NCBI RefSeq assembly: GCF_016785185.1
Contig: NZ_JAEKDY010000142.1
DNA: 7,748 nt
Direction: 5' to 3' (one strand)
Source: Heyndrickxia sporothermodurans
GTDB lineage: Bacteria > Bacillota > Bacilli > Bacillales > Bacillaceae_C
Shown here: piece after piece, positions 1-5,654 of the stretch
Layout: each line of letters opens with the position of its first letter
Numbering within the stretch: position 1 is the first letter of the stretch
Position numbers and translations under genes: made by a program
The notes under the pieces: model-generated
The model's database searches: none
Seen by the model: only the letters and a program-made list of their open reading frames with translations
Told to the model about the DNA's origin: nothing

Positions 1-162
1 ACAGCAAAGGAAAATGGCCTAAACCCATATTATTACCTTCGCTATTTATTTGAGAAGTTACCTAACATTGATCTGACAGATAAAAATGCCCTGGATAAAG
101 TACTGCCTTGGTCAACAACACTTCCAATCGTTTGCATAGATTTTAAAAACTTACCTAAATAA
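1..162 (+). CDS. IS66-family transposase, C-terminal fragment (cut by window edge)
   Basis: The window opens inside a reading frame that runs to TAA at 160-162 and encodes the last 53 residues of a protein. The residues AKENGLNPYYYLRYLFEKL, followed by a short spacer and LPWSTTLP, are typical of the extreme C terminus of IS66-family DDE transposases (the IS66 C-terminal element). In these elements the catalytic transposase is the last and largest gene, which agrees with its position here: the stop codon lies only 48 bases from the apparent end of the element. The catalytic DDE core, any accessory genes (tnpA/tnpB-like) and the left end lie outside the window, so it cannot be judged whether the element is intact. 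The frame shows no damage in the visible part. Family assignment comes from recognising the motif and is supported by the terminal sequence at 203-210. Confidence 0.85.
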   Translation, partial: TAKENGLNPYYYLRYLFEKLPNIDLTDKNALDKVLPWSTTLPIVCIDFKNLPK

Positions 163-210
163 TAACTCGATCCCCATCTGGTTGACAGGTGGGGATTATT
201 TTACGCTTAC
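163..210 (+). mobile_element. Right end of an IS66-family insertion sequence
   Basis: The 48 bases after the transposase stop hold a hairpin and end in ACGCTTAC at 203-210. Read inward from the end, this is GTAAGCGT; IS66-family elements characteristically begin GTAAGCG. I therefore place the element boundary at 210. The family makes 8-bp target duplications, which predicts TTTAAAAC (211-218) as one copy, with its partner outside the window. The element points toward metG, and its end lies 240 bases before the metG start. Confidence 0.75.
170..196 (+). terminator. Hairpin in the IS66 right end, probable transposase terminator
   Basis: An 11-base left arm (170-180) pairs with 186-196 around a 5-base loop; all positions are Watson-Crick except one G-T pair. 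The stem has a core of four C-G pairs and is followed by TATTTTA, a weak T-rich tract. It lies 8 bases after the transposase stop. It could end transposase transcripts, shield the element from outside transcription, or be part of the subterminal structure used in transposition. A TTGACA hexamer sits across the loop but has no good -10 partner. Confidence 0.6.
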
Positions 211-218
211 TTTAAAAC
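211..218. repeat. Predicted 8-bp target-site duplication copy of the IS66 element
   Basis: TTTAAAAC directly abuts the inferred element end at 210. The 8-bp length is the rule for IS66-family insertion. Only one copy is visible, so this is a prediction from the boundary and not an observed duplication. Confidence 0.4.
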
Positions 219-294
219 TAATATATAGATAATTCGACAATAGTTTACATTTTCCTTCGTTTGGAACAGGCAATAAGATGAATAGGTAGAAAAG

Positions 295-323
295 TTGCAG
301 AAAAGCGAAAATTTATGTATATT
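295..323 (+). promoter_or_regulatory. Probable SigA promoter for metG
   Basis: TTGCAG (295-300) and TATATT (318-323) are separated by exactly 17 bases. The -35 matches the consensus at 4 of 6 positions and the -10 at 5 of 6. Transcription would start near 330, giving a leader of about 120 bases before metG. It lies downstream of the inserted IS, so metG should keep its own promoter. No better pair was seen between 211 and 450. Confidence 0.55.
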
Positions 324-394
324 TTGAAGGTATAAGAGGTAATGATGTGTTAATAGAGGAAATGAATAGGATTTGCCCAAATTGGCATTAATAC

Positions 395-431
395 ACTCTC
401 GTCCATTGGGTGAGAGTATTTTTATTTTTTT
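395..431 (+). terminator. Leader terminator (candidate attenuator) directly upstream of metG
   Basis: Arms 395-404 and 408-417 form a 10-bp stem, including two G-T pairs, with a 3-base loop. The run at 419-431 is all T except one A. This is a convincing Rho-independent terminator shape. It ends one base before the metG Shine-Dalgarno region (432-441). Since the probable metG promoter lies upstream of it, metG transcripts must read through it, which suggests regulated attenuation. No T-box consensus is visible in the short leader. Alternatively it could be a leftover terminator of a gene displaced by the IS. Confidence 0.65.
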
Positions 432-450
432 AAAGGTGGGGACAAAAATA

Positions 451-2415
451 ATGGAAAAGGCAAAAACATTTTATATTACAACACCGATCTATTATCCAAG
501 CGGAAATTTACATATAGGGCATGCATATACGACTGTTGCAGGAGATGCAATGGCTCGTTATAAAAGGCTACGTGGTTACGATGTAATGTATTTAACTGGT
601 ACGGATGAACATGGGCAAAAAATTCAACGAAAAGCTGAAGAAGGCGGTGTAACACCGCAAGGCTATGTAGACAATATTGTGGCTGGAATTCAAGAATTAT
701 GGAAAAAATTGGATGTTTCATATGATGACTTCATTCGTACAACGGAAGATCGCCACAAGATAATAGTAGAAAAGATATTCCACCAACTAATGGAGCAAGG
801 TGATATTTATCTAGATCAATATGAAGGACTTTATTGTACTCCTTGTGAATCATTTTTTACAGAACGCCAATTAGTGAATGGGAATTGTCCGGATTGTGGA
901 AGACCCGTTGAAAAGGTAAAAGAAGAGTCTTATTTTTTCAAAATGAGTAAATATGTAGATAGACTTTTAAAATACTATGAAGAAAACCCCGAATTTATCC
1001 AGCCAGAGTCAAGGAAAAATGAAATGATTAACAACTTTATTAAACCTGGGCTAGAGGATTTAGCAGTTTCCAGAACAACATTTGATTGGGGAGTAAAAGT
1101 ACCAGGGAACCCAAAACATGTCATCTATGTATGGATTGATGCATTATCCAATTATATAACTGCCTTAGGTTATGGTTCTGAGGATGATTCAAAGTTTCAA
1201 AAATACTGGCCAGCGGACGTTCATTTAGTTGGGAAAGAAATTGTTCGTTTCCATACGATCTATTGGCCAATTATGCTTATGGCATTAGATTTGCCGCTTC
1301 CTAAAAAGGTATTCGCACATGGTTGGCTATTAATGAAAGATGGAAAAATGTCAAAATCAAAGGGAAATGTAGTAGATCCTGTTACGCTAATCGACCGTTA
1401 TGGTTTAGATGCATTACGGTATTATTTACTTCGTGAGGTACCTTTTGGCTCGGATGGAGTGTTTACACCTGAAGGGTTTGTGGAAAGAATTAATTTCGAT
1501 TTAGCAAATGATTTAGGAAATTTACTAAACCGCACAGTTGCGATGATCAATAAGTATTTTGATGGCATCATTCCAACATATCAAGGATCGATAACTGCAT
1601 TCGATGAATCATTGCTAAACGTAAACAAGGAAACGGTTATAAAATATGAAGAAGCGATGGAGAAAATGGAATTTTCAGTTGCATTGGCTTCTGTTTGGGA
1701 ATTAGTTAGCCGTACAAATAAATATATAGATGAAACACAACCATGGGTGTTGGCGAAGGATGATGAGAAACGAAATGAATTAGCAAGTGTGATGGTTCAT
1801 TTAGCTGAGTCACTACGTCGAGTTGCAATATTGCTGCAACCGTTCTTAACGCAAACGCCAATGAATATTTTCAAACAGTTAAATATAACTAACAAAGATA
1901 ATACAAATTGGGAAAGTCTTTTAGCTTTTGGATCGTTGCCACAAGGTGTAAAAGTTGTGACAAAAGGAGAACCGATTTTTCCACGCCTTGATTTAGAAGA
2001 AGAGATTAATTACATTAAGGAAAAAATGGCAGGCGAACCGATTAAAAAGGAAGAAAAGAAACCTGAGCCTGATAAAAGTGATATTTCAAAAGCAGAAATT
2101 TCAATTGATGATTTCATGAAAGTGGAACTTAGAGTGGCAGAGGTTATTCACGCTGAGCCGGTAAAAAAAGCGGATAAACTGTTAAAACTGCAATTAGATT
2201 TAGGATATGAAAAGAGACAAGTAGTTTCTGGTATAGCTCAATATTATAAACCAGAGGACTTAGTAGGACGTAAGGTAATATGTGTTACTAATTTGAAGCC
2301 TGTGAAATTAAGAGGAGAAGTATCTCAAGGAATGATTTTAGCAGGATCAAACGATGGCGTTCTTTCAATTGCAAGTGTTGACCAAACCCTTCCTAATGGA
2401 TCAATTGTAAAGTAA
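451..2415 (+). CDS. metG: Methionyl-tRNA synthetase (MetG/MetS)
   Basis: This cytoplasmic class I aminoacyl-tRNA synthetase attaches methionine to initiator and elongator tRNA-Met using ATP. The 654-residue product shows the HIGH signature at 21-24 and KMSKS at 299-303, the two nucleotide-binding motifs. A four-cysteine zinc knuckle is made of CTPC (129-132) and CPDC (146-149). The anticodon-binding helical domain covers roughly 340-500. A lysine-rich linker (about 530-545) leads to a C-terminal tRNA-binding/dimerisation domain of the EMAP-II/Trbp111 type (about 552-654). The length is close to the roughly 660 residues of Bacillus MetS. I chose ATG 451, preceded by the Shine-Dalgarno-like AAAGGTGGGG at 432-441; an upstream in-frame TTG at 373 has no ribosome site and would read through the leader terminator. 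The gene appears monocistronic, with a terminator-like stem after it. Confidence 0.97.
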   Translation: MEKAKTFYITTPIYYPSGNLHIGHAYTTVAGDAMARYKRLRGYDVMYLTGTDEHGQKIQRKAEEGGVTPQGYVDNIVAGIQELWKKLDVSYDDFIRTTEDRHKIIVEKIFHQLMEQGDIYLDQYEGLYCTPCESFFTERQLVNGNCPDCGRPVEKVKEESYFFKMSKYVDRLLKYYEENPEFIQPESRKNEMINNFIKPGLEDLAVSRTTFDWGVKVPGNPKHVIYVWIDALSNYITALGYGSEDDSKFQKYWPADVHLVGKEIVRFHTIYWPIMLMALDLPLPKKVFAHGWLLMKDGKMSKSKGNVVDPVTLIDRYGLDALRYYLLREVPFGSDGVFTPEGFVERINFDLANDLGNLLNRTVAMINKYFDGIIPTYQGSITAFDESLLNVNKETVIKYEEAMEKMEFSVALASVWELVSRTNKYIDETQPWVLAKDDEKRNELASVMVHLAESLRRVAILLQPFLTQTPMNIFKQLNITNKDNTNWESLLAFGSLPQGVKVVTKGEPIFPRLDLEEEINYIKEKMAGEPIKKEEKKPEPDKSDISKAEISIDDFMKVELRVAEVIHAEPVKKADKLLKLQLDLGYEKRQVVSGIAQYYKPEDLVGRKVICVTNLKPVKLRGEVSQGMILAGSNDGVLSIASVDQTLPNGSIVK

Positions 2416-2454
2416 ATGTAATATAAAAACGGCAAGTTTTCCATCAATTTTATT

Positions 2455-2524
2455 GGAAATAACATAGTGATGTTTCACGTGGAACATTTTTCGACGGGAT
2501 CCTCTATGTTATTTTCTTTTTTTC
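2455..2524 (+). terminator. Long terminator-like stem after metG, with parS in its loop
   Basis: Bases 2455-2467 pair with 2504-2516 over 13 positions (one G-T pair), and a T-rich run continues to 2523. The loop of 36 bases is unusually long for an intrinsic terminator, but it holds a second perfect stem, the palindromic parS site at 2471-2486, which would compact the structure. It starts 40 bases after the metG stop, so it probably ends metG transcription. The stem itself is AT-rich, so efficiency is uncertain. Confidence 0.55.
2471..2486. promoter_or_regulatory. parS: parS, ParB/Spo0J chromosome-partition site
   Basis: TGTTTCACGTGGAACA is the exact reverse complement of TGTTCCACGTGAAACA, which matches the Bacillus parS consensus TGTTNCACGTGAAACA at every position. 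ParB (Spo0J) binds such sites, spreads, and loads SMC condensin for origin segregation; in sporulating cells this also helps move the origin region into the forespore. parS sites cluster near the replication origin, and the metS region lies only a few degrees from the origin in B. subtilis, where I recall a mapped site. The site is intergenic here, in the loop of the stem after metG. Confidence 0.93.
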
Positions 2525-2581
2525 ATTATATTTGAATAAAGTAAATACACTTATAATTAATTGATTAATCAGGAATCATAA

Positions 2582-2758
2582 GCTCAATTTTATTATTCTA
2601 AATTTGGTCGATGGCAAGGATATGTCGAAGAATGTATAGATATGTTAGACTATGAAACATCCTTGTTTTTCCAATTTGGAGAGAAAATTTCCCTAATGAA
2701 ATGTAATGTAAATGTTAAAGGAATGCAAAGCTTGTGTAGAGTTTTTAGTATAAAATGA
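2582..2758 (+). other. Unrecognised 58-codon open stretch in the metG-tatD gap (possible gene remnant)
   Basis: The 364 bases between metG and tatD hold the terminator/parS structure in their first third and little else that I recognise. From 2582 to TGA at 2756-2758 one + frame stays open for 58 codons. Its first half reads like real protein (FYYSKFGRWQGYVEECIDML). There is no start codon at the beginning. The first ATG in frame is at 2642 and lacks a ribosome site, so it is unlikely to be expressed as it stands. It may be the decayed end of a lost gene or chance. I do not recognise the protein. Confidence 0.2.
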
Positions 2759-2779
2759 AAATGGAAAAGAGGAAAGATA

Positions 2780-3550
2780 ATGTTATTCGATACACATGTT
2801 CATCTTAATGATTCACAGTATGCTGAAGATCTTGAAGTAGTGATTCAAAATGCAAAAGAAGCGGGCGTATCCAATATGGTTGTCGTTGGTTTCGATCGAC
2901 CAACAATCACGAAAGCAATGGAGCTTGTTGAAACGTATGAATTTCTTTATGCAAGTGTTGGATGGCATCCTGTAGATGCGATTGATATGACTGAACAAGA
3001 TTTAGCATGGATTGAACAGCTAGCAAAACATCCTAAAGTAGTTGCGTTAGGTGAAATGGGTTTGGACTATCATTGGGATAAGTCTCCAAAGTACATTCAA
3101 AAAGATGTGTTTCGGAAACAAATACGATTAGCAAAAAAGGTGAAATTACCAATTATTATTCATAATCGTGAAGCAACACAGGACATCGTAGACATTTTGA
3201 AAGAAGAGGATGCAAAAGAAGTTGGCGGTATTATGCATTGCTTTAGCGGAAGTACCGAAGTGGCTAAAGAATGCATCGATATGAACTTTTTCATCTCTTT
3301 AGGAGGCCCAGTGACCTTTAAAAATGCAAAAAAGCCAAAAGAAGTAGCATCTGAGATTCCATTAAGTCACCTATTGATAGAAACCGATTGTCCGTATTTA
3401 GCACCACACCCTTACAGAGGAAAAAGGAATGAGCCAGCATATGTAAAGCTTGTAGCTGAGCAAATTGCTATGATTAAGGGGATACCATTAGAGGAAGTGG
3501 CAAAAATAACGAATAGGAATGCAAAAAGATTATTCGGAATCGATTGTTAG
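2780..3550 (+). CDS. tatD: TatD-family metal-dependent deoxyribonuclease (YabD)
   Basis: This 256-residue protein is a complete TatD-type TIM-barrel hydrolase, presumed to be a cytoplasmic metal-dependent DNase or 3'-5' exonuclease; the physiological substrate of the Bacillus protein is not clear. All expected metal ligands are visible: H6 and H8 in DTHVHL, E92 in GEMGLDYHWD, H128 in IIIHNR, H153 in IMHCFSG and D203 in ETDCPYLAP. The GWHP motif is at 61-64. The ATG at 2780 has AAGAGG (2767-2772) seven bases upstream, and the N terminus MLFDTHVH aligns with the family start. The length agrees with B. subtilis YabD (about 255 residues). It lies downstream of metG as in B. subtilis, but the 364-base gap and terminator suggest separate transcription. 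A TATAAA at 2749-2754 is a possible -10, but no fitting -35 was found. No terminator is evident before yabE. Confidence 0.95.
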   Translation: MLFDTHVHLNDSQYAEDLEVVIQNAKEAGVSNMVVVGFDRPTITKAMELVETYEFLYASVGWHPVDAIDMTEQDLAWIEQLAKHPKVVALGEMGLDYHWDKSPKYIQKDVFRKQIRLAKKVKLPIIIHNREATQDIVDILKEEDAKEVGGIMHCFSGSTEVAKECIDMNFFISLGGPVTFKNAKKPKEVASEIPLSHLLIETDCPYLAPHPYRGKRNEPAYVKLVAEQIAMIKGIPLEEVAKITNRNAKRLFGIDC

Positions 3551-3694
3551 AGGATAATGTCGAATATATCAGCACTTTGTCCACTAACTTTCCAAAAAAA
3601 TTAAAGGTTCTACATGTCTCACTTACCTCATAGGATAACCTTGTCGATATGTCAACCGATTATTTTCTCAAAAATGTAAAAAATAGGAATAACG

Positions 3695-3706
3695 GTTTTT
3701 AAAAAC
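3695..3706. promoter_or_regulatory. A/T palindrome upstream of the yabE promoter, possible UP element
   Basis: GTTTTTAAAAAC is a perfect 12-bp palindrome ending 7 bases before the -35 hexamer, in a generally A/T-rich stretch from 3661. That position, roughly -43 to -54, is where the RNA polymerase alpha subunit contacts UP elements. A regulator operator is an alternative. No other structure was seen in the 222 bases between tatD and yabE. Confidence 0.3.
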
Positions 3707-3713
3707 AAGAGGG

Positions 3714-3742
3714 TTGACAGTCGGCAAGATCGTCTATATAAT
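3714..3742 (+). promoter_or_regulatory. Perfect-consensus SigA promoter of yabE
   Basis: TTGACA (3714-3719) and TATAAT (3737-3742) are separated by exactly 17 bases, so both hexamers and the spacing are ideal. Transcription should start near 3749, only about 24 bases before the yabE ATG. The very short leader contains the ribosome site AGGAGG (3755-3760). Such a promoter should be strongly active unless opposed, which bears on the antisense promoter found downstream of the gene. Confidence 0.92.
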
Positions 3743-3772
3743 CTCACGAAGAGAAGGAGGCGTTTCATTTTC

Positions 3773-4972
3773 ATGAATTTTAAGCATGTGAAAAGCCTGT
3801 TTTCCAAAACAGCGAGTAGTAAAAGACTTACTATTGTGGTTACCAGTTCCCTCGTTTTCGTAGCGACATTAGGGTTAATTACCTATGAAACTACTAAAAA
3901 AACAGTCGCTATGACTCTTGATGGGAAGGAAAAGATTATAAGGACACACTCAGAAACAGTAGGTAATATTCTGGAGGAGTTGGATATTGAATTACACTCA
4001 AAAGATTATTTGTCCTTACCAGTGGAGACGGCGGTAAAGGATAAGCTATCCTTTGTATGGGAACCAGCGAAGCAAGTACATCTATCAATTGATGGAAAGC
4101 AGCGAAGTGTTTGGACGACAGAAGATACTGTAAAGGACTTACTTAAAGATGAAAATATTGAGATTGGAAGTCACGACCAGATAAAACCAAAACTTGATGA
4201 GAACATCTCTGAAAATATGAAAATAGATATTTCAAAAGCATTTCCACTTACACTTAATGATGGTGGGAAGAAAAAAAAGGTTTGGTCAACTTCGACTACT
4301 GTCGCTGACTTTTTAAAGCAACAGGGAATTAAACTTGAAGACTTAGATCGTACTAAACCGGATCTAGATAAAAAAGTTAGTCCAGAAGATATAATCAAAG
4401 TGATCAGAGTTAAAAAAGTCAGCGATGTGGTGGAAGAACCAGTTGAATATGCTGTGCAAACAAGAAAAGATGCAGACCTTCTTAAAGGTCAGGAAAAGAT
4501 TATACAGCACGGTCAAAATGGATTGGTTAGAAAAGAATATGAAGTAACAAAGGAAAATGGGAAAGAAGTTAGCCGCAAATTAATGAACGAAAAAACGCTA
4601 AAAGAAAGTAAAGAAAAAATTGTTAATGTCGGAACAAAAGTTGTAACAGCTCAGGTTTCTCGTGGTGAAAGTGAAGCTGGCGGTACTGAATATTATGTAT
4701 CATCAACGGCCTATACTGCTAATTGCAATGGATGTTCAGGTCAAACGGCAACGGGAATAAATCTGCGTTCAAATCCCAATTTAAAAATTATTGCCGTGGA
4801 TCCTAATTTCATCCCCCTTGGAACAAAGGTATATGTTGAAGGATATGGATATGCCGTTGCAGCAGATACAGGCGGTGCGATAAAGGGCAGAAAAATTGAT
4901 GTATTTTTCAATAATAATTCCCAAGCATATAGATGGGGAAGAAAACAAGTTAAGATTCGAATTCTAAATTAA
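3773..4972 (+). CDS. yabE: YabE: membrane-anchored cell-wall protein with DUF348, G5 and 3D domains
   Basis: This is a predicted exported peptidoglycan-active protein of 399 residues, related in layout to resuscitation-promoting factor RpfB but ending in a 3D domain. A basic N terminus is followed by one hydrophobic segment (about 20-38), acting as signal peptide or anchor. Three DUF348-like repeats follow at about 43-84, 98-140 and 154-197; each carries a variant of the TVxDhL motif (TVGNIL, TVKDLL, TVADFL). A G5 domain is at about 215-292. The 3D domain (about 306-399) contains the three aspartates D343, D365 (AADTGG) and D376 (KIDVFF) of a double-psi beta barrel, as in YocH and MltA-like lytic transglycosylases. 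Cell-wall cleavage is therefore inferred. The ATG at 3773 follows AGGAGG with a rather long 12-base spacer. The protein is slightly shorter than I recall for B. subtilis YabE (437 residues). It is bounded by its own promoter and terminator, and an ECF-type promoter downstream faces it in antisense. Confidence 0.93.
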   Translation: MNFKHVKSLFSKTASSKRLTIVVTSSLVFVATLGLITYETTKKTVAMTLDGKEKIIRTHSETVGNILEELDIELHSKDYLSLPVETAVKDKLSFVWEPAKQVHLSIDGKQRSVWTTEDTVKDLLKDENIEIGSHDQIKPKLDENISENMKIDISKAFPLTLNDGGKKKKVWSTSTTVADFLKQQGIKLEDLDRTKPDLDKKVSPEDIIKVIRVKKVSDVVEEPVEYAVQTRKDADLLKGQEKIIQHGQNGLVRKEYEVTKENGKEVSRKLMNEKTLKESKEKIVNVGTKVVTAQVSRGESEAGGTEYYVSSTAYTANCNGCSGQTATGINLRSNPNLKIIAVDPNFIPLGTKVYVEGYGYAVAADTGGAIKGRKIDVFFNNNSQAYRWGRKQVKIRILN

Positions 4973-4980
4973 TGGCTAGT

Positions 4981-5011
4981 GCAGAGGATACCCCTCTGCT
5001 TTTCTTTTTTT
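4981..5011 (+). terminator. Rho-independent terminator of yabE
   Basis: GCAGAGG (4981-4987) pairs perfectly with CCTCTGC (4993-4999) around a 5-base loop, followed by a T-run to 5012 with a single C. It begins eight bases after the yabE stop. On the opposite strand the stem lacks a T-run, so an antisense transcript would probably pass through. Confidence 0.92.
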
Positions 5012-5015
5012 TATT

Positions 5016-5045
5016 AATACAATTATAATATAAGTAGTTTATAAT
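5016..5045 (+). promoter_or_regulatory. Possible SigA promoter of rnmV-ksgA
   Basis: TATAAT at 5040-5045 is a perfect -10. The best -35 at suitable spacing is AATACA (5016-5021, 18-base spacer), which matches only 3 of 6 positions. A second TATAAT lies at 5024-5029, with no -35 outside the terminator T-run. Since yabE ends in a strong terminator, some promoter is needed here, but the exact one is uncertain. Confidence 0.35.
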
Positions 5046-5049
5046 ATTA

Positions 5050-5076
5050 GACGGAATTTGTTACAAAAATGTTTCA
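5050..5076 (-). promoter_or_regulatory. ECF-sigma (SigX/SigM-type) promoter driving antisense RNA to yabE
   Basis: Read on the minus strand, TGAAAC (5076-5071) and CGTC (5053-5050) are separated by 17 bases. This is the signature of B. subtilis SigX/SigM/SigW-type promoters (TGAAAC, 16-17 bases, CGTC). Transcription would start near 5043 and run leftward through the yabE terminator into yabE. In B. subtilis, yabE is known to be repressed by a cis-antisense RNA from a SigX/SigM promoter, so this site fits a conserved regulatory scheme. Confidence 0.75.
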
Positions 5077-5093
5077 ATTATTTTGGAGGAAAA

Positions 5094-5654
5094 ATGAAAA
5101 TAAAAGAAATTATTGTAGTCGAAGGAAGAGATGATACAACAGCTATTAAAAGAGCTGTTGATGCAGATACAATTGAAACGAACGGTTCGGCAGTTTTGAA
5201 AATGACAATTGAAAAGATCAAACTAGCACAAGAAAAAAGGGGGGTAATCATTTTTACGGACCCAGACTATCCCGGAGAACGAATACGGAGAATTGTTTCA
5301 GAACAAGTTCCCGGCTGTAAGCACGCCTTTATTAAAAAGAAGGATGCAAAACCAACTTCCGGAAAGGGGATCGGGGTGGAGCATGCAAGCCCCGAGGTTA
5401 TACGGGAAGCTTTAAAAGAGGCGCATACAATGGAAGAGGAAATTATCGAAGTAATCACCCAGGAAGACTTAATTCTTGCGGGATTAATTGGTGGGAGTAA
5501 AGCGAAACACAGAAGAGAAAGACTGGGTGAATTATTAAAAATAGGATATACAAACGGAAAACAGCTACATAAACGACTAATGATGTTTCAAATTAGTAAG
5601 GAAGCGTTTATTAAGGCTTTTGAAAAGGTTTTACAGGAGGAAGAAAATGCATAA
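5094..5654 (+). CDS. rnmV: Ribonuclease M5 (RnmV), 5S rRNA maturation nuclease
   Basis: RNase M5 cuts both strands of the 5S rRNA precursor, bound with ribosomal protein L18, to give mature 5S rRNA in low-GC Gram-positives. The 186-residue product, the same length as B. subtilis RnmV, starts with a Toprim domain. The catalytic glutamate is E10 in VVEGRDD (8-14), with D13 and D14 following. The DxD motif is D56 and D58 in FTDPDYPG, and GIGVEHA (92-98) is the conserved family block. The C-terminal helical part is basic (KAKHRRERL), fitting RNA or L18 binding. I chose ATG 5094, after GGAGG at 5085-5089; the 4-base gap is short, but the upstream in-frame TTG at 5058 has no ribosome site and lies in the antisense promoter. 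Its end overlaps ksgA by 8 bp, implying cotranscription and translational coupling of two ribosome-maturation enzymes. Confidence 0.96.
   Translation: MKIKEIIVVEGRDDTTAIKRAVDADTIETNGSAVLKMTIEKIKLAQEKRGVIIFTDPDYPGERIRRIVSEQVPGCKHAFIKKKDAKPTSGKGIGVEHASPEVIREALKEAHTMEEEIIEVITQEDLILAGLIGGSKAKHRRERLGELLKIGYTNGKQLHKRLMMFQISKEAFIKAFEKVLQEEENA

Noticed and set aside
182..211. TTGACA in the IS end as an outward promoter toward metG
   Set aside because: At 16-18 base spacing the best -10 candidate (CTTACT) matches only 3 of 6 positions and lacks the key second base A.
373..450. TTG-initiated N-terminal extension of MetG by 26 residues
   Set aside because: No ribosome site precedes the TTG, the segment spans the leader terminator, and the ATG at 451 gives the normal family N terminus.
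211..450. T-box riboswitch before metG
   Set aside because: No match to the T-box core (AGGGTGGNACCGCG type) and the predicted leader of about 120 bases is too short for a standard T-box.
3605..3645. AAGGTT/AACCTT pairing after tatD as a terminator
   Set aside because: The stem is only 6 bp with a loop of about 30 bases and no T-run follows.
4171..4398. Minus-strand open frame inside yabE (75 codons)
   Set aside because: Low-complexity serine/phenylalanine-rich shadow of the lysine-rich yabE frame, with no ribosome site or recognisable motif. The same holds for the minus-strand frames inside metG, tatD and rnmV.
5058..5093. TTG-initiated 12-residue extension of RnmV
   Set aside because: It lacks a ribosome site and overlaps the ECF promoter; ATG 5094 gives the 186-residue length of the family.
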